Of a stretch of DNA of 64,000 bases, positions 33,227-44,160 are shown in pieces (the stretch's first letter is position 1; the number at the start of each line of letters is the position of its first letter). The notes beneath the pieces are model-generated. The model saw only the letters and a program-made list of their open reading frames with translations. It did no database searches and was not told where the DNA came from. Made by a program: the position numbers and the translations under genes. The DNA is from Buddleja alternifolia (lineage: Eukaryota; Streptophyta; Magnoliopsida; Lamiales; Scrophulariaceae), in the NCBI GenBank assembly GCA_019426215.1, contig CM033408.1, positions 10,481,077 to 10,545,076 of the forward strand, in the 5' to 3' direction.

Positions 33227-34537
33227 TTAGAAATCATGGCCGGCTAATCTTTGAAGCATTTGGTCAATAAAAGGGAGGGGGAAATGATCCTTATGGGTGG
33301 CATCATTCAATTTACAGTAATCTATACACACACGCCACCCGCTAAGCATACGAGTTGGGATCAACTCATTATTCGCATTCTCAATTACCATTATCCCCCC
33401 TTTTTTGGGCACCACTTGGGCAGGGCTCACCCACGCACTATCAGAAATAGGATAGATTATACCTGAATCGAGCAATTTTATCACTTCCTTCTTTACTACC
33501 TCTTGGATTTGTGGGTTTGACCTCCGTTGTGGTTGGCATGTAGGCTTCGCGGAGTTCTCCATAAGTATTTTGTGCATGCATATCGCTGGACTAATGCCTT
33601 TGATGTCCGCAATTTTCCACTCGAAAGCTCGTTTGTGAGACCTCAACACTGTCATTAGTTGCTCTTCTTGTGGTCCTGAAAGAGACAAAGAAATGATCAA
33701 TGGTAGTGTCTCATCATCGTTTAAGTACACATATTTAAGGTGGAAGGGGAGGGGTTTGAGTTCGAGAGAAGGGGGTTCTTCAATAGATGGGCGAGTGACT
33801 CCCGACAATGATCTATGAACTTTGATGAAGCCACTCGAATGATAGGAAGATTTGCATTCCAAGTTTAGAACGCTTTCCACTTGATCATCACTATCCGAGT
33901 CCACTTGTATGGAGTTTATATGATCCCGTTCGAATGAATTTTCAATCGTATCGCCCTGCAAATACTCAACAATCAACGGGTCAAACGTATCAATTCGAAA
34001 ACATGAGTCATGATCAAGAGGGTGTTTGAGGACTTTGTAGACATCAAATGTGACCTTGTCGTCGCCCACATTCAAAGTTAGCTTACCATTAGCAATGTCA
34101 ATCACTTCCTTACCCATGGCTAGGAATGGTCTCCTTAGGATTAATGTCACCTCTACATCTTCCTCCATATCAAGGACCACAAAATCAACCGGGAAATAAA
34201 ACTTGTCGACTTGGACAATAACATCTTCGATTATCCCGTTAGGCCTCTTGATTGATCGATCGGCGAGTTGAAGGCTCATTGAGGTCGGCTTGGGATTACC
34301 AAGGCCTAACTTCTTAAATAGAGAATACGGGAGAAGATTGATGCTAGCCCCCGAATCACATAACACTTTCTTGAATGACAAAGACCCAATTGTGCAAAGG
34401 ATTGTGAGGCTCCCGGGATCTTGGAGTTTAGTTGGCAATTTATTGAGCAATACGGTAGAGCATTCTTCAGTAAGACACACCGTCTCATTCTTCGCCCACT
34501 TCTGCTTGTTGGAGAGTATGTCTTTGAAGAACTTCAC
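33227..34537 (-). pseudogene. protease and reverse transcriptase N-terminus of C
   Basis: 436 open codons. The protease active site DSG is at residues 61-63 (VLCDSGASINLLPYSLF), and the flap-end motif reads LILRRPFLA where element A has LILGRPFLA. A linker is followed by the start of reverse transcriptase: YPISDSAWVSPAQVVPKKGG and RVCIDYCKLNDATHKDHFPLPFIDQML. A stop at 34538 separates it from gag and one at 33227 from the rest of reverse transcriptase. Open length is high compared with other parts of C. Confidence 0.92.
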
Positions 34538-36256
34538 CTAATTCGGCATTTGGAGAATGGCATCAATCAACGGAATGTTAATCCTCACCTCACGAAGGAT
34601 CGCCAAAATCCGAAGAAAGCTCAGATCCATCTCCTTCTTTTTCTTCTTGTGTGCATTTGGGAAGGGGAGACGAACCTCGATAGGAGGAGAAGGCGTTAGA
34701 GTTGAGGAATTAAAACCGGGTGAAACAGGGGGCGGCTGGGCGTGTATATCGGCGCCTAGGCGCGGATCTTGTGGCGCCTGGGCGTGTGACAGAGGGCGCT
34801 CGGGTGCGTGACTCCAAACTGATTCATCTTGCAGGGGTGTGGGTGGCGCCTGGGCGCCGTATGATGGGTGCTTGGGAGCGGATGTACTGGCAGTTTCACT
34901 TTCCAATTGTTTTGCACTTCTTAAGGTCATGGCATTGCATTGAGCCTTTGGGTTTTTTTCCGTGTCGCTTGGTAGAGTCCCCGGGGCTCTACCATTCACC
35001 GCATTGGAAATTTGTCCCGCATGTGTTCGCAAATCCTTTATCTCCATAAACATATCCTTCATCATACTCCGAAGTTCGTTGAACGACGTATCAGACTTCT
35101 TCATGTGAGCATCGAGTCTCTCATCGGTTGTGGGAGGTCGGATTTGCACTTGACCTTGACCTTGACCTTGTCCATTGAAGTTGCCTTGCCTCGGGGGTGG
35201 GTTATTGAAAGGTGGCCGTGGAGCTTGATAGATCCCCGGTTGTGTGTTTTGTGCGGGGTTAGGCCTTTTTGGAAAATTTTCGGGCACTTGAAAGTTCAAC
35301 TGGCGTCGATTATGATTCCGAACAAAATTTACATCAACAACCTCCGGTTCCGGGGCAACCACTTCCTCTAACTCTTGCACACAAGAAATCCGTCGATTTG
35401 GTGGAGAAGGCTCATCATCATCTTCGGGGTAAAGTTCATCCTCCCTAGCCATTTGCTCAAGCTTAATCCACACGGTCCTACTATCAAGGCCCAAAAGGTC
35501 ACCATCGGCTCCCGCATTGAGTCGGTGTCGAATTCGAGATCGGACTCCATTATAGAAATGTTGAACTTGCTCGTCTCGGGAATAGTTTTGATCGGGACAT
35601 TTTCGAAGCATACCCTTGTACCTTGCCCATGCGGATGCTAAGGACTCATTCCTTGTTTGTTTGAACCCCTTAATCTCACTTCTAAGCTCGTTGATTTTTG
35701 ATGGAGGGAAGAATTTGTTTAGAAACTCATCTACTAGATCATCCCATGTTCCAATTGATTGAGGGGGTAATGACTTGTACCAAAGAGTAGCCTCATCTTT
35801 CAAGGAGAAGTGAAATAGTCGGAGGCGGATGGCATCAAGGTCTCATAGGTTGAATTGCATAGTAGATATCACATTCTCGAAGTGATCGAGGTGGTCATGG
35901 GGTGAGTCTCTTGAGTCACCATAAAAAGGCTCCGCTTGAACCATCCCGAACATGTGAGAAGGAATGTGGAAATGTGGAGTAGCAAAATCCGGGAAGATAA
36001 CGGGTCCCGGTGTAGTGTGTACTCGGGGTGGTTGATTACCACGAACCGATGGAGGAGGCGGTGGAGGTGCCGATTGCGTAGCTTGAAACTAATTTTGCAA
36101 CCACTCCCTATTCTCCGGAAGATTTATATCGGGAAAGTTCCCATTCGGATTTGGATTGAGATTGTGTGCCATTTCTCGAGCTCTTCTACTATCCCGAAGA
36201 ACATGCTCAATCTCGGGCTCGAAATCATAGAGGGGCTCATTGGATGAGAGGGTCAT
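34538..36256 (-). pseudogene. gag of element C
   Basis: The ATG at 36254-36256 starts TLSSNEPLYDFEPEIEHVLRD. Stops at about 36089 and 35850 (the latter a CGA to TGA type) interrupt before the 421-codon frame 34538-35803. That frame contains the retrotransposon-gag domain (LWYKSLPPQSIGTWDDLVDEF, FFPPSKINELRSEI, HFYNGVRSRIRHRL), a proline/glutamine-rich linker with a GQGQGQGQ run, and RLDAHMKKSD. No zinc knuckle was seen, as in A. The variable C-terminal part includes the GGCGCC array. Confidence 0.9.
34732..34880 (-). repeat. GGCGCC palindrome array inside gag of C
   Basis: Copies such as GGCGCCTAGGCGCGG (34751 on), GGCGCCTGGGCGTG (34773 on) and GGCGCCTGGGCGCCG (34845 on) lie in the variable gag tail, translated as repeats like SHAPERPLSHAQAP. 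Position equals the ACGTTCGAACGT array in A's gag. Confidence 0.82.
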
Positions 36257-36397
36257 ACACCAAAAACCAAACCTATCAATTGAGCACAAGAAATAAAAAT
36301 TAGACTAATACAAAAATAAAGAAAAAACAAGAAGATGAACAACAAACTGGGAATTATGAAAACGTAAACAAAAAAATTAAAAACTAAAATAAACAAG

Positions 36398-36415
36398 TCC
36401 CCGGCAACGGCACCA
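36398..36415 (-). promoter_or_regulatory. primer binding site of C (Asp tRNA type)
   Basis: TGGTGCCGTTGCCGGGGA on the minus strand differs by one base from the complement of the plant tRNA-Asp 3' end used by Athila/Tat elements. It starts six bases from the LTR. Confidence 0.9.
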
Positions 36416-36421
36416 AAAACT

Positions 36422-37813
36422 TGACACACTAATATCTAACGTGCTTAGATAGCAAGTATACTAGTCGTGCGTAGTAATAAGTGGACTAAAAGTCCGGGTT
36501 GTCGAACCTCAAGGACTAGGTATTTTAGCTTATGATTAACAATAAAAGAAAGACAATTAAAGTAACGTGCAAGAATTGATTGAATAAACGAAGGATGAAA
36601 GAGGAACGAACTATAGATCAAAACTCACGTATGATAAAATGACTAAGGCACATGCTACAACCAAATCTACTCGTCAATATATATGGTTACTCCTCAAATT
36701 ATTAGACTCCTATTGCTTCGGTGGAAACTCCTGAATTAACTATTACCCGATGTCTCGGCTCATAATAATCCTATGATTAATTGACCATTCTCTAAATATG
36801 CCTATCCGAGAATCTCATCAATAACCACGCATTAACGTTCTAGAGTATCCCCGGACAAATCCGGCTAATGGCACCCAAAAATCTTTACCTATTTCTTGGG
36901 GCAATTCCACATTAGTTTCGGATGATGTGTTAATTCCCTTGAACCCTAACATATCTTCTCTCGAACAACTAGATTAGGTAAGATAGCAAGCATATGGTGA
37001 TCAAGCACATGATTGGAATGAAAGCATAAAATTAACACACAAAGCAATAGGAGAATTAATACAAAAATAACTTCATATATATTGACTCATAAATTTGGCC
37101 TTCACATGGCCTTAGTCTCACAAATTTAGGTCATAATCAATAACATAAAAGAGCCTAATGTAGTCATATACATAATCATAGACAAGTATGTAATGAAAAA
37201 CATATAAAAACTCCCTATATTGCTTGATCGATGATGTATCCGAGTCAAGAGCTTCAATCCCAAGCTAAACCTCCTTCTTAGCCTCTTAAAGTTGATAAAG
37301 AATGGCCCAAAACCTCGCAAATCGCCTCCAATCTTCCAGATTTCGAACCCTTGAAATGAATTGAAAATTCCAATTTATACTTCCAAAATTCTGTTATCGC
37401 GGCGCCTGGGCGCCGCCTACTTGGCGTGTGTTTCTTGGGGCAAAACCTTAGGGGTGCCCAGGCGTGGAGAATGGAGGCGCCCAGGCGCGAGAGGTGAGGC
37501 GCCCAGGCGCGAGAGGTGTGGCGCCTAGGCGCGGGTGTTCAGGCACCTAAGCATGGCTTTTCAAAGCCTGACTTCTGTCTGCTGGGATCGCGCCTGGGCG
37601 CGGGTAAAGTGGCGCCTCGGCGTGGCTCTCTGAAGCCTTGAGTAGAGTTGGATAGATGAGTCGTCTTTTGCCCTTTTCTTCGTCCATCGTCGCTTACTAC
37701 CTAAAATCACTTTACACACATATTAAACGCACGAGTGGCACGAAATAAACTATATACGGGCCTGAATTGTCACTAAAAAGGCCTAAAAACTCATGCAAAA
37801 ACGACTCCTATCA
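36422..37813 (-). repeat. 5' LTR of C
   Basis: 1392 bp, plus-strand left end TGACACACTAATATC and right end CTCCTATCA. Minus-strand TATAAA at 37374-37379. Carries the GGCGCC array at 37399-37625. Confidence 0.95.
37399..37625 (-). repeat. GGCGCC array in 5' LTR of C
   Basis: Starts 188 bases from the LTR's 5' end and ends ~20 bases before the TATA box. Includes an extra GAGAGGTG-GGCGCC-like unit near 37490-37520 not in the 3' copy (15117-15150), showing copy-number change since insertion. Confidence 0.8.
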
Positions 37814-37818
37814 AGCAT

Positions 37819-39526
37819 TTACCTTTATTTTGTACAAACTCTTATTCTTTAATAAAGGCATATTTTTGTTCATATCAATCTTGATGGCATTAATATAAGT
37901 ATTGAACAAATAAATCCAAGGTAATCAAGAGGGAGCTTCTACTCCTCAATGGTTTGAGGAGATAGACACTAGAAGTATCGGTTACTTGTTTACTTAAACT
38001 AGAGTTCGCAAGTTGATGAGTCTTAATTGGGCATTAAGACCAGACTTGTATGATGCAAGCTTTGACAAGGAGTGTCAGTCGGTCACTTTGGATGGTGGGA
38101 GCTTGGTCATAGATATATCAATGGAATTAATATATTCGAACATGACTTGCCATAATTCAATCACATGGGTAATTACTCTTGGATCGTCAATAATTGAATT
38201 AGTGGTCGCGGTAGTGTGCGTGAGCCTTAGACCAAAGGATTCACGAAGATTGGACTTGTCACACTGAACAAGTTATTAGAGTAGTTAGATCGATTTCACC
38301 CTTTGGTGGGATCAATCTCGAAGTGCGGTTCAGAAGGACAAGTGACAATTGTTCAGTAATTGCCAATAGGGGATTCAATGTCTCAGATAGTAATGAGTTA
38401 ACATCTTGTACGATCGTAGGTAAATAAAATTATAAGTCTTTGGCCAAAGAAGGAGAACTAACTTATGTATAGTACATAAGAGTAGTTCAGTAATTTCATC
38501 TTACTATGATTCCCTAAAGCACATCATCGAGTCATGTGAGTTTGACATAATCTATGACTCTCACTCGATCGGGATGTTACAGTGAACGGCTTATACTCAC
38601 ATGGTGTCTGTGACCTAAAGGTTAGTATTGATCTATTCATTTCAATTAGGTTTCGATGTGAGTCCACGTGACTGGCTTAGTGACACTCACATCCTTGGTT
38701 TCTTCCCAATGCCAATTGAAACAAACCTAGAGAGCCGGGCTTAAAAAAATTGAGCGAAGAAAATTCTTTCGTTGTCAAATATATAAATTAGGTGATTTGC
38801 TATTTGATGAGCAAATTAATTTATTCGATTAATTGGATTAATGGAAATAAATTAATAATTAATAGATAGATGTATTTATTATGAACACATTAATTTATTT
38901 GATTAATTAAAATAATTATAATAAATAAATAGACTTATTTATTATACTCATCCTTTTATTAAATAATTAGATTATTTAATTTAGATGATTATTAATTAGT
39001 ATTATATTTTAATTGGATTAAAATATGTTGGTCCTAATTAATATTTGGACTAAGTTGAAAGTCAACTTAGCCCAATGAGGATGAAAGAGGCGTGTGTTAG
39101 GCATGTTGACGGAGTTGGATGGGCTCGAGGAATTAGTTAAATCCAAGTCCATCACTCCTTATATATACATAACACTAGTTGAGTCAAAACCTAACTCTCA
39201 CATTAGACTTGACAGCAAAGAAAGAAGAAGAGAAAAATATCTCTCCTCCCACCATAGAAGACGTCGGCCATTGTAGTGCAAAAGATGGTTGTTTTTTCTT
39301 CAAAGTTCATTCCAGCGTGATATCTAGAGGCAGGAGTTTGGAATTGTTGCTACCCGGAAGATCAAGTCTTTTATCAAATCGAAAGGTCAGTGAAAAGTTG
39401 AAATTAAATTTCACCATTATATTATTTTTGAAATATGTGTAAAATTATTAAAACCCAAAAGTGATCCAATTGTGAATCCGAATATGTTTTCTCGTTTCAA
39501 CTGCGCATGAACCAGGATTCACAACA
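37819..39526 (+). repeat. 3' LTR of B, right piece
   Basis: It continues from 14041 after the AGCAT duplication and ends GATTCACAACA at 39526. Bases 38181-39526 align with the 5' LTR. TATA box at 39160-39167; palindrome block at 38434-38450. Confidence 0.92.
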
Positions 39527-39534
39527 TCATAACC

Positions 39535-40151
39535 AAATTTGAAATAATAAGAAATATTTCCCTCAAGAACGAAGGAATCACATGGTACAAGTCTCTTCTT
39601 GGGACACTCAAACATCAGTTGGTGCACGGTCGGGCGTCAACTGCTGGGAGGAATTTCCAGGGTTTTTCAACTCTTTCCCACTTTTCAACGTAATGGCAAA
39701 GATTTGCTCCTTAGGATTTTTCTTGGTGTCACTTGGAAATGCTCCGGGTGCTCCCCCTCTGGGCTACTCGAAAGTTGCCCCATTTGATGTCTCAATATTT
39801 CCTTCATCATGAAACGAAGCTCCTTGCAAGACTCATCCGATTTGTGAATGTGAGCATCGAGTCTTTTCTCCAAGGTAGGAGCTCGCCCTTCGCATTGTTG
39901 ATAATTTCCTTGCCTCAGAGCTTGATTTTGCTGAAAAATAGGTCGAGGAGCTTGATATGTTCCTTGTTTCCTAGTTGGTGGAGTAGTGTGTTTACTTGGG
40001 AAGTTTTCAGCTACTTGAAACATGGTTTGTGGTCTGCTCAAATTGGCCACATAATTAACCTCTGCCACGACTGCCTCTTCATTTGCTTCCTTAACACTAG
40101 CCACTTTCTTGGGAGGAGGTGAAATCTTATCTTCATCCTCCGGGTAAAGTT
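39535..40151 (-). pseudogene. gag, C-terminal half, element E
   Basis: The frame 39685-40104 contains VAENFPSKHTTPPTRKQGTYQAPRP, RLDAHIHKSDESCKELRFMMKEIL and HQMGQLSSS, aligning with gag of A and C. Stops follow toward 39535, where a degraded CCCGACCGTGC stands at the position of the palindrome array. The other half is at 58556-59204. Confidence 0.82.
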
Positions 40152-40156
40152 CATCC

Positions 40157-41469
40157 TGTTAGGGTTAATGTCCTCAAATGCCACTAGAGGAATAGTAAAT
40201 ATAAGGACATTATTAATTTGTAATTGTTTATTATCAATAAAAAGGCAATTAGTTGTTTACTTTCGAATTGACATTTATTTATTGTAAATCAACTATAAGT
40301 CCATGAACACAAGAGTAAACCCTCTAAGGCACTAGAGGAGTTTGATACTTGTGTACTAAAATAGTCTGTAAGTCAATGCTTTCCAATTGGGTGTTGGAAA
40401 TCATGAAGACTTGCATGATATGAATCTTTGACGAGAAAGGTGCCCGTCAATAAAGCATGACTCTCACTTGTTATAAAATAGTCTGCATTAAATGATCTGA
40501 GCTTGTTATAAATAAAGCATAGTATCAAGTTAGTGAGTTTGACAAAAAACCATGACTCTCACTTGATCGGCATAAAGAAACGAAGAGTTTATATTCACAC
40601 GATATTTACAAAGGAAAGGATAATAATGATCTAATCATTTCATCTTCTTTGGGTTAAAATATGGACCACTTGACTGGCTAGGTGGGACCCATATTCAATG
40701 GAATCCTCCCATTTCCAAATATAGATGAACCTAAAGAGTCACGCTTAAAAAGGAAAAATTTGATGAAAAATGGAACATTTCTTGTGGAAAGATTTTAAGT
40801 ATTGGATACTTAAAATTAAATAAATAGAATTAATTATTTGAAGAAATAAGTTAATTTATTTATGATTTAATTAATAATATTTTTTGGAAAAATAAAATTA
40901 ATTAAATGAGTTATCTATTATTTAATTGAATTAATTTATTGGATTAAGTTAATTAATTAATTAATAGAATAAACTAAGCACAAAATTAATACACCAAGTG
41001 GCACAGTAAGCCCTAAAAGAGGCAGCGACTAGGAGTAATTAATGGACTCAGTTTGAACCCAAAGCAATTACTTAAGTGATATAAATATCACATTAGTCAA
41101 AAGCCTAGGTTATAAGTTGTATTACAAACACCACAAGAAAAATTCCGCTCCCCTTTCTCTCTCCTAGCCATCGCCCACTGTAGAAGAAGGGGGAAGTTTT
41201 TTTTCATCAAGTTATTCTAGCGAGACGATTTAGAGGCAGCACACTTGGACTGATTGGATCCAATATCTTTCAGCCGGAGATTTTTCGCGAAGAATTAAAG
41301 AAGTCAAATTCGTAGGATTTGTCAACCACTTCGCGACAACAGGTAATTATGTCCAATCCCTATCATACATACGTGTGAATTAACCCCGGGATTGATCCGA
41401 TTATGGGAAAAAACCATCAAAATTTTAAATTCCATTTTCCGCTGCGTTTGGTAATTTTTTTCCCCATTA
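40157..41469 (+). repeat. 5' LTR of D, internally deleted
   Basis: Starts TGTTAGGGTTAATGTCC like the 3' copy but lacks the counterpart of about 57199-57568, replaced by ~40 bases of filler at 40451-40490. Ends CCCCATTA where the 3' copy has CCCCCAACA. TATAAATA at 41080-41087. Confidence 0.92.
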
Positions 41470-41470
41470 G

Positions 41471-41483
41471 TGGTATCAGAGCC
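41471..41483 (+). promoter_or_regulatory. primer binding site of D
   Basis: TGGTATCAGAGCC, one base from the LTR end, initiator Met tRNA type. Confidence 0.92.
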
Positions 41484-41790
41484 AAATTCATGGGGTTCGG
41501 CGCATGTAATTTATGTGTATTTATGTGTTGAAGAAGCATTTTTTACAGTATTTTATCGATGCATGATTAGATATGTAGATTTCACATTTTTCACGTTCTT
41601 GAGGATTATGTTTATTTTTCGTTCGTTAGAATCTAATGAAAATTGGATTTTATGTAAATTACGTGATGGAAACTAAAAACCCAAAATTTCAACAGGTTAC
41701 CGTTGCCTGGAGGGGTGGCGGAATTCGCCGCCGGCGTAACGCACGGCTGCATGTGCACAGCCCAGCTGTGCACACACAACCGCAGACCGA

Positions 41791-41844
41791 GCCCATCTTT
41801 CTCGACAGCTGCCGAGAAAGATGGGCCGCACAGCGCGGCCCATC
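41791..41844 (+). other. overlapping alternative hairpins in D's leader
   Basis: GCCCATCTTTCTCG (41791-41804) pairs perfectly over 14 bp with 41813-41826 around ACAGCTGC. The 3' part GATGGGCCGC (41820-41829) can instead pair over 10 bp with GCGGCCCATC (41835-41844). Both cannot form at once. Confidence 0.75.
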
Positions 41845-42928
41845 CTGCAAGAAATTTGGACTCGTACAATTACCCGACAGTTGGGCTGCCGGGCGATTGG
41901 GCCGCACGGCGCTAGCCCACCCGTGTGTATTTTACACACGGGTTTGGGCCAACCCGACCCGGGTCACCGATGGGTCGACTCGGGTCAATTATTAAATATA
42001 TATATATTATTTAGTTTGGTTAAAATTAGATTTTAATACAAAATAAATAATATTAATTATTTAATAAGGCTATTTAATTTCCATCTAATCAAATGTTAAT
42101 TAAAGTTAGACTTTGAATTAAATTGGATTAGTTCCGTTGTGAAATTAATTTTATGGGCTTAGAAATTAAGTTTTTATTAGAATTGGATTTTAATAAAAGA
42201 TTAATAGTAGCTCAATAAAATTGGACTTTCAATTGGAATTAAATAAATATAATTTCCTCGAGAATATGAATGAAAATGATTAAATTTAGAATTTAATTAG
42301 AAATTAACATATATGTTTTTGGTGTATTATGTGATATCATGTTTGACATGTTATGTGATGGGAGACGTGATTCATGGACTTAGGCTCGTTTTAATTTGTA
42401 TTTTTTTTTATGGGTTGTAAAGGCCATTTTGAGCCTATGTTTTTATTTTCTTTCTAGATAAATTTTGTATAGGTGGCTTATGATAAAATGTAATAGTAAG
42501 AAATAGAAATAGGCCCAATGGAGAAATTCAAGTCGAGCTGAGGTGATTCAAGAAGGAGCTTTGGAAGCTTTAGTATAGTTTCTTTTTATTTTATGATTGG
42601 AACATTGGCTTGTTTCAATCTAGGAAATATGGTCCATGAATCATGTGTTGTTAGCTTTCTAGGATTGCTATTTATTTATTGATCCATGTTTATGTTATGA
42701 TGTAAAATGGATTAATGTGCAAAGTGAGATCAAATTAATAACTCAAATTCTCCCACATTTAATATATTAAGTTAGTAAAGGGTACTAGGTATCCTGTCCT
42801 CCACTGAACTTAGGAGAAATTAAATTGATACTTAATATATAATAACGTCCCTAAGCAATGAGGGTTATATATTGAAGTATACTTTATATTTTTCCTAAGT
42901 GCATGTAATGCCGTTGGTCGAGAACAAA

Positions 42929-43159
42929 TTTCACCCTCAATACCAGCAATAGGTTGCAAGGTGAAACTCAATTGTTAGGCTGATAGAAAGTCAGTGGGTT
43001 GAACTTAAATTATTCATAAATCAATATTATCGATAATAGATTGAGATATGATGAATAATGGACAAACACATTGAATCATCCATTTGGTGGGCTGATGTTG
43101 GACATCACTTTAATGGATTAATTAGGCCAAATACCAGCAAAAGGTTGCAACCTATTAAT
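42929..43159 (+). other. triple stem-loop array in D's leader
   Basis: Hairpin 1 TTTCACC (42929-42935) with GGTGAAA (42960-42966); hairpin 2 ATTATTCAT (43009-43017) with ATGAATAAT (43051-43059); hairpin 3 GATTAATTAGG (43116-43126) with CCTATTAATC (43150-43159), one bulge. GGTTGCAA abuts the 3' arm in 1 and 3; the loop of 2 has diverged. Confidence 0.78.
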
Positions 43160-43361
43160 CTAGTTAAAGAACTCAATTACCACTACAAAGCCTTCTAACG
43201 ATGACTTCTGAATTCCACCGTGGGAGTGTGGATTTCCAAAAAATGTAGTGGGAGCCAAATTTATTTTCGAAGGCCTCAAAATTAGTTTGGAACAACAATT
43301 ACATGAAAACTAATAAGTCTTTTTACTTTTATGCAGTTATATTCTTATTATCTCTCTCACC

Positions 43362-44160
43362 ATGACTATCAACCCATTATCTATACTGTTTGAAAAGAAC
43401 ACTTCGACTGGTCCTAACTATGTGGACTGGCTCGGCAACTTGAGGATAGTCCTCAACATGGAGTCACTGGGGTACGTATTGGATACTGATACCCCAGTCG
43501 CGCCCGCAAGGACGCGTGCTTATGAGGAGAAAGTTACGGCTCATGAGAAATGGGTCAAAGACGACATCCGGGTTCGTGGGTACATGCTGGGCTCAATGAC
43601 AAATGAGTTGCAAAGGTCCCATGAAAAAATGGTCTCGGCGAGGGCTATTTTGGCACACCTGGTGGAGCTCTATGGTGAGCACAGCTGCACTGCTCGGTAT
43701 GAGATATCGAAAGACCTCTTTGGAGCCAAGATGAAGGAAGGTGAAAAGGTTGGGGACCATGTTAAAATTGATTTCCAAAATTGAGAGGTTAGAGGCCCTC
43801 GACTTCAACATGGACCCGCAACTTCGAACTGACCTACTCTTGGAGTCACTTCTAGACTCCTTTTCCGAATTCATGGTGAACTTCAACTGTAATGAGATAG
43901 AGTGTAATTTAGCTGGTTGAAGAAGAAGAAGAAGAAGAAAGCTAATAGCACTCCGGATCCACAAGCTAAGATAGACAAAGGACTAAGAAAGCTAATAGCA
44001 CTCCAGATCCACAAGCTAAGATAGACAAAGGAAAGGGTAAAGCTCATAAAGTGATGAAGAGCAAAGGACCAAAGGAAACGGATAGGTGCCTTCATTGCGG
44101 TGATCTAGGCTACTGGAGGAGAGAGTGTCCAAACTTTGGCAAAGGTGCACCAAGTATGGA
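43362..44160 (+). pseudogene. gag of element D
   Basis: ATG at 43362 opens INPLSILFEKNTSTGPNYVDW, as in B, F and G. The capsid part reads to about 43784, where a frame lesion follows; the remainder (ALDFNMDPQLRTDLLLESL) is in another frame. The lysine-rich linker contains a 50-bp tandem duplication. The zinc knuckle at ~44090-44130 reads CLHCGDLGYWRREC, with Tyr in place of the zinc-binding His. Nonfunctional as it stands. Confidence 0.87.
43936..44031 (+). repeat. 50-bp tandem duplication in gag of D
   Basis: GCTAATAGCACTCCRGATCC recurs at 43941 and 43991 with nearly identical following sequence to GACAAAGGA. 50 is not a multiple of three, so it shifts the frame. Confidence 0.9.

Larger units (their letters stand above)
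14042..37813 (-). mobile_element. Element C: Ty3/gypsy Athila/Tat-type retrotransposon
   Basis: Paired LTRs (14042-15431 and 36422-37813) flank, on the minus strand, a PBS, gag, protease, reverse transcriptase, RNase H, integrase, aORF and polypurine tract. Target duplication AGCAT at 14037-14041 and 37814-37818. It inserted into B's 3' LTR and was later hit by solo LTR H and copia G. In the first ~245 bases the LTRs differ at about nine positions, all transitions. Every pol frame has stops, so it is inactive. Confidence 0.95.
6861..39526 (+). mobile_element. Element B: Ty1/copia retrotransposon split by element C
   Basis: Parts present are a truncated 5' LTR (6861-8224), PBS (8226-8238), leader, gag-pol (10146-13976), polypurine tract (13981-13991), and a 3' LTR split into 13992-14041 and 37819-39526. 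The integrase-before-reverse-transcriptase order makes it copia. It lies in E's gag on the right; the left flank and first ~412 LTR bases are lost, so no target duplication can be shown. Coding frames carry many lesions. Confidence 0.9.
41484..43361 (+). other. untranslated leader of D
   Basis: No supported gene. It holds a GC-rich hairpin block (41700-41990), an AT-rich middle, tandem hairpins (42929-43159) and the TGGGAG hairpin (43211-43234, arms AATTCCAC and GTGGATT with a bulge). GTGGGAGCCAA follows near 43250, as in B and F. Confidence 0.78.

Noticed and set aside
34557..35641. Plus-strand frames of 80-120 codons opposite C's gag
   Set aside because: The minus-strand gag and protease show family motifs; the plus-strand frames are shadows with low-complexity content.
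41689..42036. Overlapping frames in D's leader, both strands
   Set aside because: Located between PBS and gag in a hairpin-rich GC block; no conserved residues across the other copia leaders.
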